A stretch of DNA of 64,000 nucleotides from Mycobacterium gordonae (GTDB lineage Bacteria > Actinomycetota > Actinomycetes > Mycobacteriales > Mycobacteriaceae): assembly GCF_002101675.1 (NCBI RefSeq), contig NZ_LQOY01000032.1:1-64000 (forward strand). The letters are read 5' to 3'. Of this stretch, positions 17,253 through 25,196 are shown piece by piece; the first letter of the stretch is position 1, and every line of letters begins with the position of its first letter. The notes beneath the pieces were generated by a model. The model had not been told where the DNA came from and searched no databases. It saw nothing but the letters and a program-made list of their open reading frames with translations. The translations under genes were made by a program, and so were the position numbers.

Positions 17253-18311
17253 TCAGCTCTTTCGGGTTCGGGTGTCAGTGGCCCGATAGGCCTTGACAAT
17301 CGGCGCCAGCTCCTCGGGAGTGGCGCCGTGCATGATGACGCGGTCGGCGCCGAGTTCCAGTTCACGGCGCACCCGGGCGGCGCACTGCTCGGCGGTACCG
17401 GTCGCGGCGGGCTGAAGCCACTCATCGGGGATCAATTCGGCGATCCGAGCGATTTGCGCGGCATCGGCCTTATTGTCGATCGCTTCGGTGAACGAGGCAA
17501 CGAGGGGGTCAGCGCGAAACCGTTGCAGCACTTCCGGATCCCAGTGGTTTGTCTTGACCATGATGTCGCCGTAGCCCTGCAGGTAGGTCGCCAGCCGGGC
17601 GACGGTCTTCTTCATCCGCAGCTCTTCGGGTAGATGATCGCCGACTGTGGCCAGACACGACCAGACGTGCACCGCCTCGGGGTCGCGGCCGGCTTTCTCG
17701 GCGGCGTCTTTAACGGTGCGCACGCAGCGCTGCAGGGTCTCTTCCGTGAAGAAGGTATGCAGAATGACGTCGTCGAAGGCGCGGCCGCCCAACGCCAAGG
17801 TGTCGGGTCCGAACGCCACGAGCCCCAACCGGATGTCCTCATTGAAGTCTGAATCGAGTTGCAGGGCGCGAAATTTCCCAGCCGGGCCGTCGTGGGCGAT
17901 GATGGTCTCGCCGCGCCACAGGCGGCGCATAATGCCCGCAAAGTCTTCCATCTGGGCGGTGGTGACCGGCGGTAGGCCGAACGCCTTGTACAGCGCAGTG
18001 ACGCCGCGGCCCAATCCGAGGGTGAACCGGCCGTTGGAGAACCGGTGCATTGTGGTGGCCCACGATGCGGTTACCAGGGGATGGCGGGTGTTGTGGTTGG
18101 TAGCTGCGATTGCGACCCGCATCTCTTCGGTCACCGCAAGCGCAGCCCCGGAGAGCGAAGCGGGTTCCTTCGTGTTCCAGCGTTCGGAGATGAATCCGGT
18201 GCCCAGGCCCAGCGCTTCGCCGGCCCGCGCCTCTTCGATCAGGGTTCGCGGTCCGGTGGGTGCACCGCCAAGTAGGTAGAAACCCAACTCGTCGAGCTGT
18301 CGTTCAGTCAT
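17253..18311 (-). CDS. LLM-class (F420-dependent type) oxidoreductase
   Basis: A 352-residue luciferase-like TIM-barrel protein starting MTERQLDELGFYLLGGAP. Family landmarks are ARAGEALGLGTGFISERW near residue 28, ATNHNTRHPLVTASWATT near residue 70, RFTLGLGRG near 96, and FGPDTLALGGRAFD near 167. It looks like the F420-dependent TIGR03857-type group as I recall it, so a two-electron reduction or oxidation using coenzyme F420 is likely. ATG 18311 follows GAAGGGAACGACACTC. The frame stays open upstream to 18779, but that part overlaps the next gene and shows no family similarity, so it is left out. It is the third gene of the large operon. Confidence 0.9.
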   Translation of the reverse strand: MTERQLDELGFYLLGGAPTGPRTLIEEARAGEALGLGTGFISERWNTKEPASLSGAALAVTEEMRVAIAATNHNTRHPLVTASWATTMHRFSNGRFTLGLGRGVTALYKAFGLPPVTTAQMEDFAGIMRRLWRGETIIAHDGPAGKFRALQLDSDFNEDIRLGLVAFGPDTLALGGRAFDDVILHTFFTEETLQRCVRTVKDAAEKAGRDPEAVHVWSCLATVGDHLPEELRMKKTVARLATYLQGYGDIMVKTNHWDPEVLQRFRADPLVASFTEAIDNKADAAQIARIAELIPDEWLQPAATGTAEQCAARVRRELELGADRVIMHGATPEELAPIVKAYRATDTRTRKS

Positions 18312-18325
18312 GAGTGTCGTTCCCT

Positions 18326-18706
18326 TCAGCGCCAGGAGCCGTGTTGGTGGGCGTTGTTGTAGACCTCGACAATGCGTCCGTGGACGACGCGGAACACCTC
18401 GATGCTGGCGATCTGGTCGTGGCTGCCGTCGTGGCCGGTCATGTCGCATTGGTAGACGATCGCGACGTGCTCGTCGTCGGGGTCGGCAACCACAGTGAGC
18501 AGGGTGAAGTGGATGGTGGCGTAGACGGTGTAGGCATCCTTGATCCGCTGGACGGCCTCGTCGTGGGTCAGGGTGATGACCTCGTCGACGCCGTGGCGAA
18601 CGACCTGCTCGCCGAGCAGTTCCTCCGCCAGGTCGAAGCGTTGGTTGTTCCACGCCTCGTCGTTGTAGAGCCATACCACGGTGCTGGCGGTTCGCGCGGT
18701 GGTCAT
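18326..18706 (-). CDS. SnoaL/NTF2-like small protein
   Basis: A 126-residue protein of the NTF2-like superfamily. It has the pattern of a conical barrel with an N-terminal helix (W-L-Y-N-D-E-A-W-N), conserved E/D-rich turns, TVVADPDDEHVAIVYQCDMT, and the ending SIEVFRVVHGRIVEVYNN, which is the typical final strand pair of SnoaL-like polyketide cyclases and isomerases. Such proteins often act as isomerases, hydrolases or cyclases in terpene, steroid and polyketide pathways. The ATG at 18706 overlaps the stop of the upstream phosphotransferase as ATGA. Its exact reaction cannot be deduced. Confidence 0.85.
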   Translation of the reverse strand: MTTARTASTVVWLYNDEAWNNQRFDLAEELLGEQVVRHGVDEVITLTHDEAVQRIKDAYTVYATIHFTLLTVVADPDDEHVAIVYQCDMTGHDGSHDQIASIEVFRVVHGRIVEVYNNAHQHGSWR

Positions 18707-19794
18707 GACAGATCCCCCAGTGCGTCGATGTCCTCGATGGTGGCGATCGCCCGTTCAACGAGCCGCAGGCATAGCTCACGAGCGTCGAGCGGCAACAGGT
18801 CCCAGCCGCGCATGGCGATCACCGGGGCGATGAGGTAAAAGGCAACCGCCGACCGGTACTGCCGCCACGCGTCGGCCCAGGCGCACTCCGCGCCCCCGGC
18901 GTCGGTAAGTGCGCGCAGGTATTCGGTGACCAGTTCCTCGTCGCGGCCCGAGCGCTCCTCGGTTGTCAATCCCTGACTCACCAGGTAACCGACGTCTGCC
19001 AGCCCGCTTGCGCGCGCTGCGAGCTGGTAGTCGACGACCCCGATCTCCGGCCCGCGGAAGAATAAGTTGTCGGCGCGGATGTCACCGTGGATCAGCGTGC
19101 TGCGCTGGGTCAGCACATCCAGCAGGGGCCCGATGCGGGTGGCGAGGTTGGTGGCAAAATCCCCTACGACGGCAGGGATCGTTGTGCGGGCGTTCGCCTC
19201 GTAGATCGCCCAACCTTCGGCAAACAGCGGCGGCAGCACCTGCCGCGATGCGGAGTCACCCAAGCTCGGGAAAGTCTCCAAGATCCGCTGCGCCACCGCC
19301 GGCTTTGGGCGCCACGCGTGCAGCCGGGCCAGTTCGGCCAGCGTTGCCTGCGCCCGGGCGAAAGGCATTCCCCGGTAGTGGCTTTCGTTCTCCCAGCCCG
19401 CAAGGTCCTCAAGTACGAGGATGAAGTCGGTGGAATCGTGTGCCATGGCGGCGGCGTGCACCCGGGGTGCCCGGATAGGTGCCTCGAGGGCCAGGTCACG
19501 GTAGAAGGTGAGTTCTCTGACGTATCCGCCCACCACGTCCATCGCCTCGCGCACCGCTGTGTTGGTGGGTAGTTTGGCGATCACTGTGGCGGGCGTCCGG
19601 GAATCACCGCGCAGGTGCAAGCGGTAGACCTCCGAGGAAAACCCGGTGTCCACCGCTATTCGCTGGGGCCGGACATCACGCACCATCGCGGCGGGCTCCA
19701 GAGTGCCGGCGGCGTGCATTGCCTCGCTGAGCCAGGCGGCATCGATCTCTTCGACGGATCGCGGAATGGCGAGCCACGTCGTCGGGTGATTCAT
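18703..19794 (-). CDS. phosphotransferase family protein (APH/kinase fold)
   Basis: A 363-residue aminoglycoside-phosphotransferase-like kinase. The catalytic loop IHGDIRADNLFF is near residue 237 and the metal-binding Asp lies in GVVDYQLAARASG near residue 255. The ATP-binding lobe shows V-Y-R-L-H-L-R and V-I-A-K-L-P near residues 57-75, and VLEDLAGWE near 127 is the hinge. It phosphorylates a small hydroxylated substrate; many mycobacterial members of this group have no assigned substrate. It is the first gene of the large operon, with ATG 19794 after CGAGGAA, and lies 49 bases from the palindrome at 19843-19862. If the pathway substrate is an isoprenoid alcohol, phosphorylation is one conceivable step, but this is speculative. 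Confidence 0.88.
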   Translation of the reverse strand: MNHPTTWLAIPRSVEEIDAAWLSEAMHAAGTLEPAAMVRDVRPQRIAVDTGFSSEVYRLHLRGDSRTPATVIAKLPTNTAVREAMDVVGGYVRELTFYRDLALEAPIRAPRVHAAAMAHDSTDFILVLEDLAGWENESHYRGMPFARAQATLAELARLHAWRPKPAVAQRILETFPSLGDSASRQVLPPLFAEGWAIYEANARTTIPAVVGDFATNLATRIGPLLDVLTQRSTLIHGDIRADNLFFRGPEIGVVDYQLAARASGLADVGYLVSQGLTTEERSGRDEELVTEYLRALTDAGGAECAWADAWRQYRSAVAFYLIAPVIAMRGWDLLPLDARELCLRLVERAIATIEDIDALGDLS

Positions 19795-20065
19795 GTGTGA
19801 TTCCTCGTGGTGTGTGTGACCGGGGTCACTGGCTTCAGACTTTACTTGTGTATCGACAAGTATGTAATGGCTTGTGGTGACCTGCGCGAAGGGAATAAAT
19901 GCCTGGTGGTTGACCTAGCCTGGGCGGGTCGAGGCGATATACCGGGACGGCGGGTAGCCGAGGGCCTCGGAGCAGGGGGCCGTCTGCTATTGCTTACTCA
20001 GATCAGTGTTCGAAAAGCATTGTCGTACAATAGTTCTGGGTACAACGGCTGGCTATGCGGGGGAA
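19795..20065. other. intergenic region with operon promoter
   Basis: This 271-base gap separates the phosphotransferase start from the end of the TetR gene at 20066. It holds the palindrome at 19843-19862 and AT-rich sequence around it that could hold the minus-strand promoter of the nine-gene operon. A second short palindrome, ATTGT-CGT-ACAAT, is at 20019-20031; its meaning is unclear. No coding signal was seen. Confidence 0.5.
19843..19862. promoter_or_regulatory. palindromic operator candidate (TACTTG-N8-CAAGTA), copy 2
   Basis: TACTTGT, six bases, ACAAGTA is a perfect inverted repeat of 7-bp arms, 49-68 bases upstream of the first gene of the large operon. It shares the core and spacing of the palindrome at 6407-6428. 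On the minus strand both are followed by an AAAGT-containing AT-rich tract, as expected if each overlaps a promoter. Confidence 0.65.
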
Positions 20066-20731
20066 TTATGCAGAGGCGACCCCCCACGCCGACGAGAGCC
20101 AAATGCTCCGCACGGTGTCGAGCATTGTCTGAGTCTGCGTTGGTTCGCACCGGTTCAAGCGGTCCTGGTAAAACATGTGCATCGTCATGGACAGCAGGGT
20201 GGATACCAGCGCCGGCACGTCCTGGAAGACTGGGTGTGCGCGGCCAAGATCCCGGTCACGCAACACTTGATCGGTCAGAATCGCCGACAGACGCTCATTC
20301 CACGTTTCCCACATCGCGGCCAATTGCGCGTCGGCAGGGATCGCCTGGACCGACGCCACGAGCACGGCTTCGTGGCTCCGCCACATCTCGAGCGTGGGTT
20401 CACCGATGCGGCGCAGGTAGTCCGAGGCCGATTCTCCATCGACACGCGCGAAGGATTCGGCGCGGTCCATCAGCTCCGACCAAATCTCGGAGGTCGCTAC
20501 GGCCAGCGCGGTGTATTTCGATTCGAAGTAGAAGTAAAAGCCGGACCGCCGAACGCCAGCGTGCGTGGCGATGTCGCCGACTGTCAGCTCCCCGATCGGT
20601 CGGGTCGCTAGCAGCGTGGTCAGGCTGTCAAGAAGGGCTCGTCGTTGCCGTTCCCCTTTGGTCATCGCCCGCCGGTCCCCAGCCAGGGGTTCATCGTTCG
20701 CACGCCTTGAACGGCTGAAGTCAGTTGACAT
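20066..20731 (-). CDS. TetR family transcriptional regulator, EthR-like
   Basis: A TetR regulator of about 221 residues if started at ATG 20731. The DNA-binding part includes PIGELTVGDIATHAGVRRSG and then FYFYFESKYTALAV. This resembles EthR (x-T-F-Y-F-Y-F-x-S-K) more than most TetR proteins. EthR in M. tuberculosis represses the Baeyer-Villiger monooxygenase gene ethA; here a BVMO gene lies 1 kb away at 21718, so a similar pair is inferred. The start is uncertain: ATG 20731 lies inside the palindrome at 20723-20741 and lacks a ribosome-binding site, while ATG 20665 (MTKGERQRR) would leave the operator upstream. The gene ends with TAA at 20066. Confidence 0.88.
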   Translation of the reverse strand: MSTDFSRSRRANDEPLAGDRRAMTKGERQRRALLDSLTTLLATRPIGELTVGDIATHAGVRRSGFYFYFESKYTALAVATSEIWSELMDRAESFARVDGESASDYLRRIGEPTLEMWRSHEAVLVASVQAIPADAQLAAMWETWNERLSAILTDQVLRDRDLGRAHPVFQDVPALVSTLLSMTMHMFYQDRLNRCEPTQTQTMLDTVRSIWLSSAWGVASA

Positions 20732-20741
20732 CGTGTCAACT
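20723..20741. promoter_or_regulatory. perfect palindrome AGTTGACA-TCG-TGTCAACT, TetR operator candidate copy 1
   Basis: A perfect 19-bp palindrome at the 5' end of the EthR-like gene. A related sequence is found at 21649-21667 in front of the BVMO gene. Autoregulation of the TetR gene plus control of the monooxygenase is the natural reading. Confidence 0.65.
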
Positions 20742-20798
20742 CTATCGGCGTACCGTGGCCACGTCGGCGATGCATCCTGCATGATTCGAGGTCTCATC

Positions 20799-21629
20799 TC
20801 AGACTTCGACCGCGCAGTAAGCCGCGTGCGATTGGCGGCGAGCCTCGTCGACAGAAGTGGTGAACTCGACGATCATCGCGGCCACCAATCCCGGGTCGTC
20901 ATACATGGGGACATGTCCTACCCCAGCCAGCGCGGTGACCTTCGCATGAGGGACCAGCGCAGGGAACCGGACTCCGTAAGGGTGTTGCGGAATCAGGGCG
21001 TCCTTCTCCGGCCACCCGATCTGCACGGGACAGTCAATTGCCCCCAGTTCAGCCTCGACCTGCAGGAACGAATCCTTTAGCTCCTGGTAGACGCTGCAGC
21101 GCAGGTTGTCGCGCACGAACGCCGCAGCTTCCACGACAGAGATCCGCTCGCTGTGGGCCATGGCGCCATTGAGCAGGCACCGCCGCAGCAACGAGGGCTT
21201 CAACACGGTTTCCGCATAAGGCGCGATGGCCGAGAACACCGCGCGCGCAACGCTTAGTTTCAGGTTCAATGTGCGCAAGTGCATGCCGCCGGAGTGCCAG
21301 CCCAGCGCCGGGGACAACGCGGTGGCCGACAGAGCGCGTCCGCGCGCCGCCAACTCCAGCGACAGCCAACCGCCAAGAGAATTGCCCACCAAGTGGACTC
21401 GATCGAGTGCGGCCGCGTCGAGGTCGCGCTCAAGCTGATCGGCCAGGACGTTGACGGTGATGTCGGCGCCCGAGGGCCACGCGGACCCACGGGCATGCCC
21501 GGCGAGGCGTGCGACATAAACGCGGTGGTGGCGTTCCAGCGCCGGGGTGATCGGGACCCAATTGCGCCAGCTACCACTGAAGCCGTGAACGCAAACCAGC
21601 GGCGAGGCATCGGTCACGGCGGACTCCAT
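20799..21629 (-). CDS. alpha/beta hydrolase
   Basis: A 276-residue alpha/beta hydrolase with ATG 21629 preceded by GGAGCAAACC; a longer TTG start at 21665 would run into the operator and is less likely. The oxyanion motif is CVHGFSGSW near residue 14, the nucleophile elbow VGNSLGG near residue 82, the acid candidate in WPEKDALIP near 207 and the catalytic His in GVGHVPMYDD near 236. It is divergent from the BVMO and lies upstream of the EthR-like gene on the same strand. An ester hydrolase next to a Baeyer-Villiger enzyme suggests hydrolysis of the ester or lactone the BVMO makes, which is inference from context. Confidence 0.87.
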   Translation of the reverse strand: MESAVTDASPLVCVHGFSGSWRNWVPITPALERHHRVYVARLAGHARGSAWPSGADITVNVLADQLERDLDAAALDRVHLVGNSLGGWLSLELAARGRALSATALSPALGWHSGGMHLRTLNLKLSVARAVFSAIAPYAETVLKPSLLRRCLLNGAMAHSERISVVEAAAFVRDNLRCSVYQELKDSFLQVEAELGAIDCPVQIGWPEKDALIPQHPYGVRFPALVPHAKVTALAGVGHVPMYDDPGLVAAMIVEFTTSVDEARRQSHAAYCAVEV

Positions 21630-21648
21630 GGTTTGCTCCACTCGACAA

Positions 21649-21667
21649 AGTTGACATGGCGTCAAAA
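21649..21667. promoter_or_regulatory. TTGAC-ATGGC-GTCAA palindrome, TetR operator candidate copy 2
   Basis: This imperfect copy of the 20723 palindrome (AGTTGACATGGCGTCAAAA against AGTTGACATCGTGTCAACT) lies in the short divergent region between the hydrolase (start 21629) and the BVMO (start 21718). A further half-site-like word, TGAACACTGTGTCA, follows at 21672-21685. The spacing suits repression of both promoters. Confidence 0.55.
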
Positions 21668-21717
21668 ACTATGAACACTGTGTCATATCCCAGCGGCCCA
21701 CGCAAGTAGGAGATTCA

Positions 21718-23250
21718 ATGGACACCAACGCCCGCGGCGTGAACGCCAAGCTTCCTGCACGGGCACGCGTCGTTGTAGTCGGCGCCGGAATGGCAGGCCT
21801 CGGCACGGCCATGCGCCTGCTACAGGCCGGTATCGACGATTTCGTCGTCCTAGAACGGGCCGATATTGTGGGCGGTACGTGGCGCGACAACGACTACCCC
21901 GGATGCGCGGTCGACGTGCCTTCGGCGTACTACTCCTACTCCTTTGCGCCCAAGCATGATTGGTCGCACGCGTACGCACGCCAACCCGAGTTGCTGGCCT
22001 ATCTTCAACAGCTCGCCGCCGACCAGAAGATTGCCCAGCGACTCCACCTCGGATGCGCATTGACTTCGGCGGCGTGGAACGACGAGCAGCGGTGCTGGAG
22101 TATCGCGACCACCGGCGGGACTATCACCGCGCAACTGCTGGTACCCGCCGTTGGCATCCTCAACCGTGTCTCGACCCCTGACATCCCGGGATTAAAATGT
22201 TTCCAGGGCAGGCTGTTTCACACCACCGCCTGGGATCACGATTACGACTTGACGGGGCGCCGCGTTGCGGTGATCGGCACGGGATCCACTGCGGCACAGG
22301 TCATTCCCGCCATCGCACCACGAGTAGCCCATCTGACGGTGTTTCAACGTTCGGCAGGGTGGGTGATGCCGCGCGTCGACTGGAAGGTCTCGGGGTGGGA
22401 AAAGCTGCTCATGAAGAGGGTGCCGGGCCTTCATCGGGCGCGGCGTTGGCGGCAGCGTTGGCATCGCGAGATGGGGTTTCCTGCGTTGCTCAAGCCTGGG
22501 GCCCTCACCACGATCATCGAGGCGGTAGGCCGCTGGCATCTGCGCCGGCAGGTGCCCGACCGTTCGATCCGACACAAACTGACCCCAACAAGCCGGTTCG
22601 GGTGCAAGCGTCCGATCGTGTCGAGTGACTACCTGGCGAGCTTCATCCGGACCAACGTCGAATTGGTCACGGAGCGGATCACTGAAGTGCGGGCGCACTG
22701 CGTCATCACCGCCGACGGACGTAAACACTCAATCGACGCATTGGTGCTGGCGACCGGATTCAAGCCGTACGAGTGGGCCGACGCCGCAAATGTCGTAGGC
22801 CGCGACGGTGTGACGCTCGACCACGACTGGCGCGAACACGGCGCCCGGTCGTACCTCGGTGGCGCCGTTCACGGGTTCCCCAATCTGTTCTACGTCGTCG
22901 GCCCCAATACCGCGGTGTTCACCTCGATCCTGTTCGTCATCGAAAAATACATCGACCACTTCGTGGCCGCCGTCCAAGAGATGGACCGCCACAACCTTGC
23001 CGTGATCGAAGCCCGCGCCGACGCGCAGAACGAGTTCGGCGACGAGATGGATCAGCGCCTCCACGGCACCGTCTGGGCCAGTGGCTGCACCAGTTGGCTC
23101 CTTCATAAAAGTCACCACAACTCCACGCTGTGGCCTAGCAACACCAGTGAACTTGCCGGCCGCCTCAAGTATTTCGACCCTTTGGCCTACAACCTGACCG
23201 CCACCGACGGCACGCCGTCGGATCTGCCCCGCGTCCCCCACCTGCTCTGA
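21718..23250 (+). CDS. flavin-containing Baeyer-Villiger-type monooxygenase
   Basis: A 510-residue FAD/NADPH monooxygenase. The FAD Rossmann motif VVGAGMAGLG is near residue 20, the BVMO fingerprint FQGRLFHTTAWD near residue 161 (F-x-G-x-x-x-H-x-x-x-W-D), and the NADPH motif VIGTGSTAAQV near residue 183. The LATGFKP motif near 342 is also typical. It inserts oxygen into ketones or oxidises sulfur and nitrogen; EthA and MymA of M. tuberculosis are of this type. Start ATG 21718 follows AGGAGA. It is followed 29 bases later by an acyl-CoA synthetase on the same strand, echoing the monooxygenase-to-FadD order of mymA-like clusters. Its substrate is probably a ketone or aldehyde produced in the island pathway. 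Confidence 0.93.
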   Translation: MDTNARGVNAKLPARARVVVVGAGMAGLGTAMRLLQAGIDDFVVLERADIVGGTWRDNDYPGCAVDVPSAYYSYSFAPKHDWSHAYARQPELLAYLQQLAADQKIAQRLHLGCALTSAAWNDEQRCWSIATTGGTITAQLLVPAVGILNRVSTPDIPGLKCFQGRLFHTTAWDHDYDLTGRRVAVIGTGSTAAQVIPAIAPRVAHLTVFQRSAGWVMPRVDWKVSGWEKLLMKRVPGLHRARRWRQRWHREMGFPALLKPGALTTIIEAVGRWHLRRQVPDRSIRHKLTPTSRFGCKRPIVSSDYLASFIRTNVELVTERITEVRAHCVITADGRKHSIDALVLATGFKPYEWADAANVVGRDGVTLDHDWREHGARSYLGGAVHGFPNLFYVVGPNTAVFTSILFVIEKYIDHFVAAVQEMDRHNLAVIEARADAQNEFGDEMDQRLHGTVWASGCTSWLLHKSHHNSTLWPSNTSELAGRLKYFDPLAYNLTATDGTPSDLPRVPHLL

Positions 23251-23279
23251 ATTGCACAGCCGAACGCCAGGGGAAAGCC

Positions 23280-24956
23280 ATGACCAGCACGTCCAACATG
23301 AGCCGTGATCACGCCACGACGGCTGATCCGCGGCTCTCCTATGACCGTGGACCGCAGTTCCCTCCACTGCTTGAAACGACCATCGGCGCGAACCTGGCCG
23401 CCACCACCCGCTCCTACGGCGGTCACGACGCGCTCATCGATATCCCGTCTCGGCGTCGCTGGAATTACGCTGAGTTCCGCAGTGCCGTACGCCAATTCGC
23501 TACCGGATTACTTAACGCGGGCATCGGCACCGGCGACCGCGTCGGCATCTGGTCACCGAACACCCCAGAATGGACTATTGCGCAATACGCGGCCGCCGAG
23601 ATCGGCGCCATACTTGTCACAATCAACCCGGCCTACCGGGAACATGAACTTGAATTCGTGCTCAACCAAGCGGGAATCGCAATGGTGCTCACCGCACGGA
23701 GCTTCAAGACGTCCGACTACGTGTCCATGCTCAGTAACGTGCGGTCCCGCTGCCCCCACCTCGAACATGTCGTGGTCATCGGGGGCCTGGACTGGGACCA
23801 CTTGGCAGCCAATCAGGCCGAGGACGCAATGCTCGACACGATCGCCGCCCGTCTGACCAATACGGACCCAATCAATATCCAATATACTTCTGGCACAACG
23901 GGATTCCCTAAGGGCGCCACCCTGACTCACCGCAACATTCTCAACAACGGCTTTTTCGTGGGGGAACTGCTCGGCTACACGAGCGACGACCGGATATGCA
24001 TCCCAGTGCCCTTCTACCACTGCTTCGGCATGGTGATGGGCAACCTCGCTGCAACCACCCACGGCGCCGCGATGGTCATCCCGGGACCCGGCTTCGATCC
24101 TGCGGCGACACTGACTGCGGTCCAAGCGGAACGCTGCACCGCACTATACGGAGTTCCGACCATGTTCATCTCCGAGCTCGCGCTGGACACCTTCGACAGT
24201 TTCGACCTCACCTCGCTGCGCACCGGCATCATGGCCGGATCCCCCTGCCCGGCCGAGGTCATGCGTCACGTCATCGACAGGATGCACATGTCTGAAATCT
24301 CGATCTGCTACGGCATGACTGAAACCTCACCGGTGAGCACTCAGACCCGCCGCGACGACACCATCACGCAACGCACCAATTCTGTCGGCAAACCCGGTCC
24401 ACACTTGGAAGTCAAAGTCGTCGATCCCAACGGTGACGTCCTGCCGCGGGGCACCAGCGGGGAACTGTGCACGCGCGGGTACTCGGTCATGGCCGGATAT
24501 TGGAATCGACCCGACGCGACCGCGGAGGTCGTAGACAGTTCGGGATGGATGCACACCGGCGACATCGGTGCAATGGACGACGACGGCTACATTGCGGTGA
24601 CCGGGCGGTTCAAGGACATGATCATCCGGGGCGGTGAGAACGTCTATCCGCGCGAGATTGAAGAGTTCCTTCACACCCATCCCGACATCTCAGATGCCCA
24701 AGTGATCGGTGTTCCCGACGCCAAATACGGAGAGGAACTGATGGTCTGGATTCGGTTGAACTCTGGTGCTGACCCGCTCACCGAGGCGGATATTCAACAG
24801 TTCTGTACCGGCAAGCTCGCGCACTACAAGATTCCGCGCTACGTCCACATTGTCGACGAGTTCCCGATGACGGTCACCGGCAAAGTCCGCAAGATCGAAT
24901 TGCGCGAGCACGCCAGCGTGATTTTGTTCGGCGGATCGGGCGGTCGAACGCAATAG
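23280..24956 (+). CDS. acyl-CoA synthetase (FadD, AMP-forming)
   Basis: A 558-residue adenylate-forming ligase. The P-loop motif is IQYTSGTTGFPKGATLTH near residue 200, the A5 motif CYGMTETSPVS near 343, the hinge and core motif VTGRFKDMIIRGGENVYP near 440, and the catalytic Lys near the C-terminus is in TVTGKVRKIELRE (about 530). It activates a carboxylic acid to its CoA ester. ATG 23280 follows AGGGGAAAG, 29 bases after the BVMO stop, so the two form a plus-strand operon. It is a medium/long-chain FadD type, clearly different from the FadD at 14567. Base composition looks less GC-rich than the chromosome core. Confidence 0.93.
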   Translation: MTSTSNMSRDHATTADPRLSYDRGPQFPPLLETTIGANLAATTRSYGGHDALIDIPSRRRWNYAEFRSAVRQFATGLLNAGIGTGDRVGIWSPNTPEWTIAQYAAAEIGAILVTINPAYREHELEFVLNQAGIAMVLTARSFKTSDYVSMLSNVRSRCPHLEHVVVIGGLDWDHLAANQAEDAMLDTIAARLTNTDPINIQYTSGTTGFPKGATLTHRNILNNGFFVGELLGYTSDDRICIPVPFYHCFGMVMGNLAATTHGAAMVIPGPGFDPAATLTAVQAERCTALYGVPTMFISELALDTFDSFDLTSLRTGIMAGSPCPAEVMRHVIDRMHMSEISICYGMTETSPVSTQTRRDDTITQRTNSVGKPGPHLEVKVVDPNGDVLPRGTSGELCTRGYSVMAGYWNRPDATAEVVDSSGWMHTGDIGAMDDDGYIAVTGRFKDMIIRGGENVYPREIEEFLHTHPDISDAQVIGVPDAKYGEELMVWIRLNSGADPLTEADIQQFCTGKLAHYKIPRYVHIVDEFPMTVTGKVRKIELREHASVILFGGSGGRTQ

Positions 24957-25055
24957 CAGAGCCGCAGACCTTCTTAACCTCAATCGCTGTCCAGAGGCGG
25001 GGCTGTTTCGCCACTCAACGCTCAAGCCGCCAGCACGGATCTAGGAAGGACCAAC

Positions 25056-25196
25056 ATGGGCTTGCGCGGCGCGCAGCAGCCGCAAGCGAACCCAAAGCTC
25101 GACGACCACGGCGCGACTTCCATTAAGGACCCAGCGACTCATCTACGCGTAAGGACCCAGCAACTCATCTACGCGCCACTTAGAGGACCTAACTAG
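25056..25196 (+). CDS. small hypothetical protein (46 aa), doubtful
   Basis: A 46-codon frame with ATG 25056 preceded by AGGAAGG at good spacing. It begins MGLRGAQQPQANPK and ends at TAG 25196. Part of it is made by the 26-bp tandem repeat at 25124-25175. The M-G-L-R-G start recalls phage terminase small subunits, but the rest does not match and the length is too short. No function is assigned; it may be a relic of a mobile element or not a gene at all. Confidence 0.25.
   Translation: MGLRGAQQPQANPKLDDHGATSIKDPATHLRVRTQQLIYAPLRGPN
25124..25175. repeat. tandem direct repeat, 2 x 26 bp
   Basis: Two adjacent copies of TAAGGACCCAGC[G/A]ACTCATCTACGCG differ at one base. They lie 520 bases from the right attachment repeat. 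They could be a replication slip or a relic of recombinase arm sites. Confidence 0.8.

Noticed and set aside
17253..18779. Longer reading of the LLM oxidoreductase (508 codons)
   Set aside because: The extra N-terminal part overlaps the SnoaL-like gene and is Arg-rich without similarity; ATG 18311 has the ribosome-binding site and begins the family sequence.
19807..20718. Plus-strand frame of 303 codons
   Set aside because: Antisense to the EthR-like gene for most of its length; composition is that of a shadow frame.
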